A stretch of 64,000 nucleotides of DNA from Desulfobacteraceae bacterium (GTDB lineage Bacteria > Desulfobacterota > Desulfobacteria > Desulfobacterales > SKZT01), in assembly GCA_011389745.1 (NCBI GenBank), contig JAABTQ010000012.1:1-64000 (forward strand). The letters run 5' to 3'. The notes beneath the pieces were generated by a model, which saw only the letters and a list, made by a program, of their open reading frames with translations, was not told the DNA's origin and did no database searches. Every line of letters begins with the position of its first letter. The stretch's first letter is position 1. The position numbers and the translations under genes are program-made. Below are positions 44,285-53,625 of the stretch, one piece after another.

Positions 44285-45925
44285 ATGCTAAAAGATATCA
44301 AATCAAACCCCAAAAAACTGGTGGCTGACTGGCAATCGTTGATGCGCACATTCATCCGTCCTGAAGATGACGCAGCCAGGAGCACATTGTTAAAATACAT
44401 GGAGCAGATTCTGTTCGGGCTTCATGAGTTTTTAAGAACCAAGGTGGGCTTTACCGAGGAACAACCCTTAAAAGAGTTGGGTTACCGTTTTACCGATACC
44501 TGCCTGAATGAAAATCCCGAAAAAAAACTGGCGGATGTTATCACCGATCTGATCGAAGACATCGCACCTTACGCAGTTAATGTTGCCTCTCCTTATTTTG
44601 TCGGGCATATGACATCGGCCATTCCCTTTTTTATGGTACACCTGAAAACAATCGTGGCGGCCCTTAACCAGAATGTGGTTAAGCTGGAAACATCCAAAGT
44701 GGTGTCGGTGGTTGAAAAACAGTTACAGGCCAAAATTCACAGGCTTATTTTTCAAAAAAGTGAGGACTTTTACCGGGAACATGTTCAAAATGCTGAAACC
44801 ACGCTGGGTACATTTATTGAGGATGGTACCCTGGCCAATGTCACGGCGCTCTGGGTAGCCAGAAACAAGCTGTTGTCACCCAAACCGGGTTTTGGCGGCG
44901 TTGAGGCGGAAGGTATCCATGCCGCATACAAAGCCTATGATATCGACCGTCTGATCGTGATAGTTTCGGCACTTCACCATTATTCCATCAAGAAGGCCTG
45001 CGGTGTATTGGGAATCGGAAATGAAAACGTGATTGCAGTGGATATGGATGACAACAACCGTATCGATATGGAGGCCCTTGAAAAGGTCATCTCACAAATC
45101 CGGGAAAACAATAGAACGGGAATATTGGCCGTTATAGGTATTGCCGGAGCCACAGAGACCGGGACGGTTGATCCTTTGAAACAAATGGCAATGGTTTGTT
45201 CCCGTTACCGAGTGCATTTCCATGTAGATGCTGCCTGGGGAGGGCCGACGCTTATGTCGGCCAAATACCGGCATATCCTTGATGGCATCGAGCTTGCCGA
45301 TTCTGTGACAATCGATGGGCACAAGCAGTTTTATATGCCCATGACATGCGGTATGGTCTATTTTCGTGATCCAACGCATATGGATTCGGTCCGATACCAC
45401 AGCAACTATGTGATTCGTCCGGGGTCTGCGGACCTTGGAATAAAATCCCTTGCCGGATCCCGTGAAGCCGTATCCCTGGTTTTGGACAGCGCTTTAAAAA
45501 TCATGGGTACTCAAGGATATGCCTTGCTTATTGAGCATGGTATTGAAACCGCCCATGAATTTGCTGATGAGATTCGTTCTCGAAAACTTTTTCAGTTGGT
45601 AACCCCTCCGGAATTGAATATCCTCACCTACCGGATTTGTCCTGAACCGATGGCTGAAAAACTGGTCAGGACAAAAGTTGAAGAACGCTATGAAATCAAC
45701 GAGAGGTTGAACCACATCAATATGAGTGTTCAGCGAATGCAGCGGGAGGCCGGAAAGAGTTTTGTATCCAGGACCACACTGACCAAGGGCAGAAGGAATG
45801 GGGAAAAAATAATTGTCCTCAGGTCCGTCATCATGAATCCCATGACGACTATTGAGATACTGCGTCAAATTCTGGATGAACAGGAGGATATCTTTTTTTC
45901 ATCTTTCCGAAGCCTTGATATCTAA
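44285..45925 (+). CDS. panP: PLP-dependent aspartate 1-decarboxylase of the PanP type
   Basis: 546-residue group II decarboxylase, predicted to make beta-alanine from aspartate for pantothenate and CoA synthesis where the usual PanD is missing. It is collinear over its length with Vibrio-type PanP as I recall it: SPYFVGHMTSAIPFF, ALNQNVVKLETSK, NVTALWVARN, HFHVDAAWGG and RESGKSFVSRT-like REAGKSFVSRT. The PLP lysine is in TIDGHKQFYMPM. Glutamate decarboxylase is the main alternative, but the length and whole-protein pattern favour PanP. Confidence 0.82.
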   Translation: MLKDIKSNPKKLVADWQSLMRTFIRPEDDAARSTLLKYMEQILFGLHEFLRTKVGFTEEQPLKELGYRFTDTCLNENPEKKLADVITDLIEDIAPYAVNVASPYFVGHMTSAIPFFMVHLKTIVAALNQNVVKLETSKVVSVVEKQLQAKIHRLIFQKSEDFYREHVQNAETTLGTFIEDGTLANVTALWVARNKLLSPKPGFGGVEAEGIHAAYKAYDIDRLIVIVSALHHYSIKKACGVLGIGNENVIAVDMDDNNRIDMEALEKVISQIRENNRTGILAVIGIAGATETGTVDPLKQMAMVCSRYRVHFHVDAAWGGPTLMSAKYRHILDGIELADSVTIDGHKQFYMPMTCGMVYFRDPTHMDSVRYHSNYVIRPGSADLGIKSLAGSREAVSLVLDSALKIMGTQGYALLIEHGIETAHEFADEIRSRKLFQLVTPPELNILTYRICPEPMAEKLVRTKVEERYEINERLNHINMSVQRMQREAGKSFVSRTTLTKGRRNGEKIIVLRSVIMNPMTTIEILRQILDEQEDIFFSSFRSLDI

Positions 45926-46545
45926 TTCTTTTGTGCACTCTGAAATCCCAAATCGAAAGCTTTTAAATTTATTTTCACAAAAGCTGCTTTGATTCGCGTT
46001 TTGATGGCCTCTTTTACATTGTCGATGGTGACCGGAAGAATACCTGTCTGAATCAAGGCTCCTAGCAACACCATGTTTACTGCCAGGACGTTTCCGGCTT
46101 CTTTAGCCAATTCAACGGCGTTGATAGCGATGAGCTTTTTGGTTTTCCGCCTTATGATGGACTGAACCAGATGAAGGTCCGGGTATTGTCCTTTCCCGAT
46201 AGCAACCGTAAACGGCGGCAGGGGTGAAAGGTTGGTGATGACCACCGTGTTCGGATTGCATTTGTTCATGGCACGCAGTGTTTCTGAAGGCTCGAATCCA
46301 AGAAGGATGTCAGCCTCACCATCTGAAATGATCGTGCTCCGGGCATTACCGAATACAATGGCCGACTCCACCACGCCGCCTCTTTGAGCCATGCCGTGGA
46401 TTTCACTCATGCGAACCGGAATATCGGCCAAAAGTGCTGCTTCCCCTAAAACTCTGGAGGCCAGAAGGTTTCCCTGGCCTCCCACCGCAACTATTATCAG
46501 TCTGGTAACATTCATATGTCTCATATCCATTTTTGCCGGATTCAT
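45922..46545 (-). CDS. iorB: indolepyruvate:ferredoxin oxidoreductase beta subunit
   Basis: About 207 residues; several in-frame ATGs exist (46545, 46530, 46515). The one giving MNVTRLIIVAVGGQGN at 46515 may be the true start, and 46545 is the first after the iorA stop. Motifs of the gamma-type 2-oxoacid oxidoreductase subunit are clear: AVGGQGNLLASRVLGEAA and SEIHGMAQRGGVVES. With IorA it converts aryl pyruvates to aryl acyl-CoA and reduced ferredoxin in amino-acid fermentation. Convergent with panP; the stops overlap by four bases. Confidence 0.93.
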   Translation of the reverse strand: MNPAKMDMRHMNVTRLIIVAVGGQGNLLASRVLGEAALLADIPVRMSEIHGMAQRGGVVESAIVFGNARSTIISDGEADILLGFEPSETLRAMNKCNPNTVVITNLSPLPPFTVAIGKGQYPDLHLVQSIIRRKTKKLIAINAVELAKEAGNVLAVNMVLLGALIQTGILPVTIDNVKEAIKTRIKAAFVKINLKAFDLGFQSAQKN

Positions 46546-46556
46546 GTTGGTTAAAT

Positions 46557-48425
46557 TTATCTGATTTTCGATTTTTCTTTCAGAGGTAAAATCGCGTGCT
46601 CTGGGCAAATCTGTGCACACAAGGTACATCCTACACAAGTGTCCGGATCGATTTTGACTTTTTCATTTTCAATGAAAAATGCCGGGCATGCCAGTTCATT
46701 GATACAATCCCTGTGGTTCTTGCATTTATCGCTCACATAAAAGGGTTTTCCCATAGCCATTTTCAAGCCTTTTGCATACAAAGGGCAAACCTCCTGGGCG
46801 ATAATGACCGATACGCCTTCGAAATCAATGGCTTTCCGGACAGCTTCGATGCTTTTTTTGATTCGAAATGGCCGGATCATTTCCACATGGCATACCCCAA
46901 TGGCGCGGACTATACTTTCGATTGATACTCTTCCGTAACCGCTGCATTTGAGCTGATCCATATCCACTCCCGGGTTGGGCTGATGACCGGTCATGGCGGT
47001 GGTGCCGTTGTCTAAAATAACAAGAGTGAAATTATGGTTATTAAATACCGCATTGATCAATGGCGGTATGCCTGAATGAAAAAATGTGGAGTCGCCTATA
47101 AAAGAGATCACTTTTTTGTTGGTGGTTTTTGAAAATCCACAGGAAGTTCCCACAGAGGACCCCATACAGATCAAAAAATCCGCCATGGAAAGAGGTGGAA
47201 GCAACCCCAATGTATAGCATCCGATGTCGGTCGGATAAATGGTGGCTTTACCCTCTGCGGCTTTTTTCACCGCATAATATGTCGCCCTGTGAGAACACCC
47301 TGCGCACAGGTTGGGGGGGCGCTGGGCAATATCAGGAATGTCGGAAAGATCAATCGGGGTGACGGGGGTGTAGGAAATGTCAAAATATCGTGCAATATTT
47401 TTCCGTACCATTCCGGGGTCGAATTCGAAAAGGCGGGAAAAAAGGTCTTCAGCTTTTCCCTTAATCGGAATTGTCAACCCGGCTTCCTGGGCGATTGCCT
47501 TGATGTTTTCCTCCATATAAGGCTCGCCTTCTTCGATAATCAGCACTTTTTCGCAACCTTTAAGAAAATCGGTAACCAAGCGGGAAGGCATGGGATGGGA
47601 AAATCCGATACGCAAAAGCCTGACACGATCTTCTATTTTCAGATCCCTGATAGCATCACGGGCGTAATTATAACTGACTCCGTTTGCCACAATACCCCAT
47701 GGACCGTTATTACCTTCAATAAAGTTGTATTGGCTTGCTTCTGAGGTTTTGGCTGCCGCCGCCAGATTTTTTAAAAGCTTTTTATGCAGGTTTCTCGATA
47801 CCGCAGGCACAGTGACATAATTAAAAGGGTCTTTGGGGAAATCACCTGTTGTGACCGGTGTAATAATGTCTCCCAGCGTTACAATTTCATTGGAATGGTT
47901 TATTCGTGTGGTGGTTCGAAAAAGAACCGGTTCTGCCAATTTCTCCGACAACTCAAATGCATAGGCCACCATTTCCTTGGCTTCGGCAACGGATGAGGGT
48001 TCCAGCATGGGAAGTCCGGAAAGTTTGGCGTAATATCGATTGTCCTGTTCGTTCTGGCTGGAAAACATGAAAGGGTCATCCGCGGTAAGAATTACCAGCC
48101 CGGCTTTGACACCCACGTAAGCCAGAGTCATAAGCGCATCTGCAGCCACATTCAGCCCTACATGTTTCATCACGCACATGCTTCGAACACAGGCGTTGGC
48201 TGCAGCAGCCGCTACTTCCAGGGCCACTTTCTCGTTTATGCTGTACTCGAAATAGAGAGGGGACTCCTTGGCTATATTGAAAAAGTTGGCTGATATTTCA
48301 GACGATGGTGTTCCCGGATATGTTGTGGCCAGGGCCACACCAGCTTCGACAGCTCCTCTGGCAATGGCCTCGTTTCCCAGCAGAAGCAGTTTTTTGCCGG
48401 GTTCCTGGGTAAGTAGTTTATGCAT
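46557..48425 (-). CDS. iorA: indolepyruvate:ferredoxin oxidoreductase alpha subunit
   Basis: 622 residues, TPP-dependent. The N-terminal pyrimidine-binding part has TTYPGTPSSEI, the middle is the transketolase-like linker, and the TPP-diphosphate motif is GDSTFFHSGIPPLINAV with DNGTTAMTGHQPNPG. The C-terminal ferredoxin domain has the cluster CVGCTLCAQICP, with an upstream cysteine group (CKNHRDCINELACPAF) whose spacing is atypical for a second cluster. It catalyses CoA-dependent oxidation of indolepyruvate and related 2-oxo acids. iorB lies immediately downstream. Confidence 0.95.
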   Translation of the reverse strand: MHKLLTQEPGKKLLLLGNEAIARGAVEAGVALATTYPGTPSSEISANFFNIAKESPLYFEYSINEKVALEVAAAAANACVRSMCVMKHVGLNVAADALMTLAYVGVKAGLVILTADDPFMFSSQNEQDNRYYAKLSGLPMLEPSSVAEAKEMVAYAFELSEKLAEPVLFRTTTRINHSNEIVTLGDIITPVTTGDFPKDPFNYVTVPAVSRNLHKKLLKNLAAAAKTSEASQYNFIEGNNGPWGIVANGVSYNYARDAIRDLKIEDRVRLLRIGFSHPMPSRLVTDFLKGCEKVLIIEEGEPYMEENIKAIAQEAGLTIPIKGKAEDLFSRLFEFDPGMVRKNIARYFDISYTPVTPIDLSDIPDIAQRPPNLCAGCSHRATYYAVKKAAEGKATIYPTDIGCYTLGLLPPLSMADFLICMGSSVGTSCGFSKTTNKKVISFIGDSTFFHSGIPPLINAVFNNHNFTLVILDNGTTAMTGHQPNPGVDMDQLKCSGYGRVSIESIVRAIGVCHVEMIRPFRIKKSIEAVRKAIDFEGVSVIIAQEVCPLYAKGLKMAMGKPFYVSDKCKNHRDCINELACPAFFIENEKVKIDPDTCVGCTLCAQICPEHAILPLKEKSKIR

Positions 48426-48823
48426 TTCATACCTTAATGTTTAGGGTTTTGATTTTTATGATGCTTTTTCTAAGTAACTCCTCACAAGTCCCCCTTTGAA
48501 AAAGGGGGATTTAGGGGGATTTTTAAAACGGCATCAGCTTGTCAAATCCCCCCCGGCCCCCCTTTTTCAAAGGGGGGAGCAGTTACCTGACGGTTTAGGC
48601 CCGCCCACGCCGAATCAATCTGTAAGGAAGATATAACAGCGGCTCTTTGCATGTAAAGTACTTTTTTGAATACATCCCCTCAACCTTGTTTCTTGTGATA
48701 TTAAAGCTTGAATTTATAATCTTTACAAAGCATTTTCCATAATCTATTATTAAAAATTTTAAAAAATATGAATTCAGGAGGCTCCTGAAACCCTGATAAA
48801 AATGAATATATGGAGATTTATTA
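48426..48823. other. intergenic region with repeat pair
   Basis: Divergent spacer between iorA and rdgB. It holds the inverted repeat listed next; the remainder (48580-48823) is AT-rich near rdgB with no gene or RNA that I can support. Confidence 0.6.
48487..48579. repeat. inverted pair of the GGGGGATTT dispersed repeat
   Basis: A copy reading CCCCCTTTGAAAAAGGGGG then ATTTAGGGGGATTT (48490-48522) is followed by its inverse, AAATCCCCCCC then CCCCCCTTTTTCAAAGGGGGG (48544-48578). Together they can fold into one long cruciform or two hairpins. Same family as 32749-32796 and 56854-57032. Confidence 0.8.
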
Positions 48824-49453
48824 ATGGAACCACCTATCAATTTAGTCATTGCCACCAGAAATAAAGGGAAATCTTCTGAAATAAAATCGCTTTTATCGGG
48901 ATTTCCGGTAATTATAAAAAACCTGCATGATTTTGGTCCTATTCCGGAGGTTAAAGAAGACGGAGAAACCTTTGACGATAATGCTTACAAAAAAGCCTCT
49001 TTTTCTGCAAAAATCCTGGGGTTTCCCGCCCTGGCTGATGATTCGGGACTTATTGTGGAAGCCCTTGGAGGTGCGCCCGGTGTTCATTCCGCCCGATATG
49101 CGGGAGAAAATGCTTCCGATGAAGAGCGCTGTTTGAAACTACTGCATGAAATGAACGGCAAAAGCAATCGAATGGCTGCTTTTGAATGTGTGATTTCTAT
49201 AGCCGTTCCCACGGGTGTGGCCCTGACGTATGAAGCCCGCTGCGAAGGGCTTATCACTGAAAAAATGAGAGGCTCAAATGGTTTTGGGTATGATCCGATC
49301 TTTTATTATCCTCCTTTAAAAAAAACATTTGCGGAAATGACACGAGAAGAAAAAAATCGGGTCAGCCACCGTGGCAAAGCCTTCAAAGAACTCAAAGAAG
49401 AATTTGACAAGATAATGGTCTGGATTCGACAGCAAACACCCAAAATTTTTTAG
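48824..49453 (+). CDS. rdgB: XTP/dITP pyrophosphatase (RdgB/HAM1 family)
   Basis: Removes noncanonical purine triphosphates (dITP, XTP) by cleavage to the monophosphate. 209 residues, normal length. Family motifs: LVIATRNKGKSSEIK at the N terminus, ALADDSGLIVEALGG with the metal-binding Asp residues, and GFGYDPIF near the C terminus. The start ATG follows a weak GGAG. No co-transcribed partner is evident; the nitroreductase gene lies 124 bases downstream. Confidence 0.95.
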   Translation: MEPPINLVIATRNKGKSSEIKSLLSGFPVIIKNLHDFGPIPEVKEDGETFDDNAYKKASFSAKILGFPALADDSGLIVEALGGAPGVHSARYAGENASDEERCLKLLHEMNGKSNRMAAFECVISIAVPTGVALTYEARCEGLITEKMRGSNGFGYDPIFYYPPLKKTFAEMTREEKNRVSHRGKAFKELKEEFDKIMVWIRQQTPKIF

Positions 49454-49577
49454 ATTCATTACGTTTCCTTTGATTTTTTATGATTTAAGGCAAGTTATGG
49501 GGGTCCTGGGATTTTTACAAAAAGGTTGAATTTTAAAGATAATTTAATTATTTGCTGAAATAAGAGGGTGGATGTAA

Positions 49578-50159
49578 ATGATAGAAAATCTGATTCGAAA
49601 AAACAGGAGCTGCAGAAGGTTTTATCAGAATACTTCGGTGGATATGCAGACACTTGAAGGACTTGTGAATTTGGGAAGACTTTCCGCATCAGCAGGGAAT
49701 TTACAGCCATTGACTTATGCTCTGTCCTGCAATGCAAAAAAAAATGATGAGATTTTTTCTTGTCTGGCCTGGGCCGCCTACCTTAAGGACTGGCCGGGAC
49801 CCGAGGAAGGAGAACGTCCTGTGGCCTATATTGTGGTTTTGCTGGATATGGTAATTTCTAAAGATCCGGGATGTGACCATGGAATTGCCTGCCAAAGTAT
49901 TATGCTTGGGGCCAGGGAAAAAGGACTTGCCGGTTGTATGATCGGTGCCATTGACCGGGAAAGATTAAAGATTATTCTCAAAATTCCCGACCAGTATAAA
50001 ATTTTACTGGTAGTAGCACTAGGAACTCCGAAAGAAACGGTGGTCATTGAATCTGTGCTTGGACCAGATAAGAGCATTAAGTACTGGAGGGATGAAAAGG
50101 GAATCCATCATGTTCCCAAAAGAAGTTTGCAGAATATTATTGTTGGGGCATTCAAGTAA
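49578..50159 (+). CDS. nitroreductase-family flavoprotein
   Basis: 193 residues. The FMN-binding N terminus NRSCRRFYQN and the ASAGNLQPLTYAL segment are typical of nitroreductases, as are the middle GIACQSIMLGAREKGLAGC and the C-terminal IPDQYKILLVVALGTPKE. These enzymes form FMN dimers and reduce nitro, quinone or other substrates with NAD(P)H; the physiological substrate is unknown. GAGGG lies upstream of the ATG at 49578. Confidence 0.9.
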   Translation: MIENLIRKNRSCRRFYQNTSVDMQTLEGLVNLGRLSASAGNLQPLTYALSCNAKKNDEIFSCLAWAAYLKDWPGPEEGERPVAYIVVLLDMVISKDPGCDHGIACQSIMLGAREKGLAGCMIGAIDRERLKIILKIPDQYKILLVVALGTPKETVVIESVLGPDKSIKYWRDEKGIHHVPKRSLQNIIVGAFK

Positions 50160-50188
50160 ATAAGGTTTTGGACGGGGGGAATTTTTGT

Positions 50189-52156
50189 ATGTTTGAAAAA
50201 AAAATCGGTGTAGATATTGTAGCAGAGTTAGGTGGCATCAAAGACTTTGAAAGTGCCGGAAATCTTTTTAAAAATAAGATGGATTCAGTGCATTTTCAAC
50301 GAATTAATCAAATTAGAAACCAGGAGGCAATTTTAAAAATCGCAAATGCCATTGCCATGTGTGATCCGGACTCGGTATTTATTAACACCGGATCGGAAGC
50401 TGACCGCCATTTCATACGCGAATTAAGCCTTAAAAAGAGCGAAGAAGCCAAACTGGCCATGGAAAATCATACTGTCCATTATGATTTGAAAGAGGAACAA
50501 GGAAGAATTATAGACCGGACTTTTTACATCGCCAACGAAAATGAAATGATCAGTTCCCTGGCCAATCAAATGAACCGCAAAAAAGCACTGGATGAGATTC
50601 GCCAAATTATGACCAGTATCATGAATGGCAAAATCATGATTGTCGGTTTTTATCTGAGAGGTCCGGTGGGATCGCCGGTATCAAACCCCGCTTTGGAAAT
50701 TACAAGCTCGGCTTATGTTACCCACAGTGCGGAAATTTTATATAGAAATATTTTTGATGTTTTTGATCGGGAGGTCGACAGGCTGGGCCATTTTTACACC
50801 AATATTCACAGTCAGGGCTTAAACAGATCACAGGATCTCATCCATGCAAGGGTTTTTATGGACCGAAGTCATTGGACCACTTATAGCATGAACTGTACCT
50901 ATGCTGGAAATACTCTTTTATTGAAAAAAGGCAACCACCGTTTCTCTGTAGACAAAGCAGTATACGGAAAACGTGGTAGCGAACTGTCGGAACATATGTT
51001 TATCAGCGGAATCAAAGGTTCGGCCGGCCGTGTGACATGGTTTGCCGGGGCTGCCCCCAGCGGATGCGGGAAAACCACCACGGCAATGGCAGGAGACCAT
51101 TTTATCGGAGATGACCTGGCCCAGATGTGGATTGCCGATGATGGATTTGTTCGCTCGGTAAATCCTGAAATCGGTATTTTCGGTATCGTTGAGGATGTTA
51201 ATTGGGACGGAGATCCCGAGCTGATGAAAGTGCTGCGCAATCCCGGCACTGAAGTTATCTGGTCCAATGTCTTGGTCGATAAGGATGGTGTACCCCACTG
51301 GACTGGAAACGGTGAAAAACAACCTGAAAAAGGTATTAATTTTCAGGGAGAATGGTGGGAAGGCAAAACCGATGAAAAGGGCAAACCCATCCCTGTTTCC
51401 CATCCAAATGCCCGGTGTACTATATCTTCCAAAGCTTTAAGCAATTATTCAGAATATAGTGAAGACTCCCAGGGCGTTCAGGTCCGAGTGATTACCTACA
51501 GCGGACGGGACAGCGACACCATGCCTCCTGTCTGGGTAGCCGAAACTGCGGATCAAGGGGTGGTTATCGGTGCCTGTATTGTTTCCGCTGCCACCGCAAC
51601 CGAGGTGGGCGCTACAGGAATCAAGCGATCGCCCTGGGCCAATGCACCTTTTATCCCAGGTGCTCTCGGTGATTATATGGATGCACAGTTCAAGTTTTTT
51701 AACAGTCCGAAAATCCATACTGATAAACGCCCTGTTATGGCTGGATTGAACTATTTTCTGACGGATCAGGCCAGGGGGGGTGCCTCTTCGAACCTTCTGG
51801 GTGAGAAAAAAGATGTCAAAGTCTGGCTATCCTGGATAGAAGGCCTTGTTTATGAAGAAATGAATTTTATTTGGTCTCCTATAGGTTTATTGCCTGAATA
51901 CGAAGATTTAAAAACGCTTTTCGAGGAGATCATCCAAAAAAATTACGCTAATAGCTTATACCAAAAACAGTTTTCACTATATATCGATAAAATTATCACG
52001 CGGGTTCATCTTCAGTTGGAATCTTATCGCAAAGAGCCAAACATTCCCGAAAAATTGTTTGAAGTGTTGAACAAACAAAAAAAAGACCTTTTGCGATTGC
52101 AAGAAAGTTTTGGACCCATCGTGACACCTGATCAGTTGAAACAATATAAGGCTTGA
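50189..52156 (+). CDS. pckG: phosphoenolpyruvate carboxykinase (GTP family, divergent)
   Basis: 655 residues from the ATG at 50189 (GGGGGGAA upstream; an earlier in-frame TTG at 50168 lacks a site). Interconverts oxaloacetate and PEP with a nucleotide. The kinase-1a loop reads APSGCGKTTTAM where typical GTP enzymes have FPSACGKTN, and a kinase-2-like segment reads FIGDDLAQMW. The DRSHWTTYSM segment and the G-rich FAGAAPSG are consistent with the family, which is why GTP is inferred. In an anaerobe it could serve gluconeogenesis or fermentation. Confidence 0.85.
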   Translation: MFEKKIGVDIVAELGGIKDFESAGNLFKNKMDSVHFQRINQIRNQEAILKIANAIAMCDPDSVFINTGSEADRHFIRELSLKKSEEAKLAMENHTVHYDLKEEQGRIIDRTFYIANENEMISSLANQMNRKKALDEIRQIMTSIMNGKIMIVGFYLRGPVGSPVSNPALEITSSAYVTHSAEILYRNIFDVFDREVDRLGHFYTNIHSQGLNRSQDLIHARVFMDRSHWTTYSMNCTYAGNTLLLKKGNHRFSVDKAVYGKRGSELSEHMFISGIKGSAGRVTWFAGAAPSGCGKTTTAMAGDHFIGDDLAQMWIADDGFVRSVNPEIGIFGIVEDVNWDGDPELMKVLRNPGTEVIWSNVLVDKDGVPHWTGNGEKQPEKGINFQGEWWEGKTDEKGKPIPVSHPNARCTISSKALSNYSEYSEDSQGVQVRVITYSGRDSDTMPPVWVAETADQGVVIGACIVSAATATEVGATGIKRSPWANAPFIPGALGDYMDAQFKFFNSPKIHTDKRPVMAGLNYFLTDQARGGASSNLLGEKKDVKVWLSWIEGLVYEEMNFIWSPIGLLPEYEDLKTLFEEIIQKNYANSLYQKQFSLYIDKIITRVHLQLESYRKEPNIPEKLFEVLNKQKKDLLRLQESFGPIVTPDQLKQYKA

Positions 52157-52172
52157 AAAAACCATAGCTGGT

Positions 52173-53438
52173 TTGCGGGAAAAAGTGCCCCTTTTAAAAA
52201 AAATATTCAGCCGCCAAATGTTTGTTTCTCTGATCATGGGTTTTGCCTGTGGCCTTCCCTTGCTGCTGACCATGTCCGTACTTCAGGCTCGAATGAAAGA
52301 AGATGGTATCGACCTGACAGTCATCGGTCTGGTCAACCTTGTTCAGATTCCCTATACATGGAAATTTTTATGGGCGCCGTTTCTGGATCGTTTCATTCCG
52401 CCTTTTCTTGGACGTCGTAAGGGATGGCTGGCAATGGCTCAATTGGCGTTAATTCTGGCCATAGTAGGTTTAGGTTACAGTGATCCGGTAAATCATTTTG
52501 GATGGATGGTTTTCACCGCGATTTGCGTTGCTTTTTTCAGTGCTACCCAGGATATCGTAGTGGATGCCTACCGTCGTGAGGACCTTTCCGATGAAGAGTT
52601 GGGATTGGGCTCTTCTTTTTATATCTATGGGTATCGGATGGGAACTCTTCTGGCATCCGGCGGCGGCCTTATTATGGCCGATTATATGCCATGGTCCCAG
52701 GTCTATCTGGTCATGTGCGCATGCATGGTTCCGGCTGTCATCACAACACTTCTTACACCTGAGCCGCATGTGGCCGAGGGGTCACCTAAAACCCTGAAAG
52801 ATGCAGTAATCCAGCCGCTTGCAGAATACTTCAAGAGAAAACATGCATTATGGATTCTGGCATTTATCTTATTTTATAAAATAGGAGATACCATGGCCAG
52901 CGCCATGACCATGCCTTTTTATCTTGAAATCGGATTCACAAAAACTCAGATAGGCGCTGTTGTGAAAATATTCGGCACATGGGCCATAATCGGCGGGGCT
53001 GTTGCCGGCGGAGTGATCATGCTTCGGTTAGGTATCCACAAAAGTCTTTGGATTTTCGGAGTGCTGCAGGGCTTATCTACAGCTTGTTTCGTTATTCTTG
53101 CCAGGTTAGGAGACAACGTTGCGGTATTATCGGGTGTCATCGCATTTGAAAATGTCAGCAGTGGCATGGGTACCGCAGCATTCGTGGCATTCATGGCAAG
53201 CATCACCAACAAAAAATTTACCGCAACTCAATATGCCATGCTCTCAAGCCTGATGGCATTTCCCAGGGTTCTGGCCTCTGCCCCGACCGGTTTTCTTGCC
53301 AAGTACTTAGGGTGGGAAACTTTTTTTATTGTCTGTACCCTGATTGCCATACCAGGAATGCTGATGCTGTTCAAAGTTGCATCATGGCAAGCAAACCCAT
53401 CAAAAACGGAAATTTCGACAAGCCGGAGAAAAGTTTGA
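52173..53438 (+). CDS. AmpG-like MFS permease
   Basis: About 421 residues with roughly 12 membrane segments. The AmpG-type N terminus SRQMFVSLIMGFACGLPL and LGRRKGWLAMAQ between segments two and three mark the subgroup that imports anhydromuropeptides for cell-wall recycling. The start is probably TTG at 52173 or GTG at 52185 (GCGGGA nearby); both give a plausible lead. It starts 16 bases after pckG but a functional link is doubtful. Confidence 0.85.
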   Translation: MREKVPLLKKIFSRQMFVSLIMGFACGLPLLLTMSVLQARMKEDGIDLTVIGLVNLVQIPYTWKFLWAPFLDRFIPPFLGRRKGWLAMAQLALILAIVGLGYSDPVNHFGWMVFTAICVAFFSATQDIVVDAYRREDLSDEELGLGSSFYIYGYRMGTLLASGGGLIMADYMPWSQVYLVMCACMVPAVITTLLTPEPHVAEGSPKTLKDAVIQPLAEYFKRKHALWILAFILFYKIGDTMASAMTMPFYLEIGFTKTQIGAVVKIFGTWAIIGGAVAGGVIMLRLGIHKSLWIFGVLQGLSTACFVILARLGDNVAVLSGVIAFENVSSGMGTAAFVAFMASITNKKFTATQYAMLSSLMAFPRVLASAPTGFLAKYLGWETFFIVCTLIAIPGMLMLFKVASWQANPSKTEISTSRRKV

Positions 53439-53471
53439 AATATCAAATTGATTATCCTTGTTTGTTAATGC

Positions 53472-53535
53472 GCATTGTCAACCTGGTTCAGATGAAATGT
53501 TGTTGATTGACAATGCTTGTTGTACCTTATATAAA
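53472..53535 (+). promoter_or_regulatory. near-consensus sigma-70 promoter with an inverted repeat over the -35
   Basis: TTGACA (53507-53512), a 17-base spacer and TATAAA (53530-53535) form a strong promoter for the DUF6178-like/gatB operon. A perfect 10-base inverted repeat, GCATTGTCAA (53472-53481) and TTGACAATGC (53507-53516), covers the -35 box, suggesting an operator, or a hairpin ending the ampG-like transcript. Confidence 0.7.
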
Positions 53536-53625
53536 ATCAAATCCATAGTCGGACATTTTTAAGATACAGACTGTGCAGAAAGATGAAAAGCGGGCTGTTG
53601 GAACAATTTACCAAGATTAAAACCA

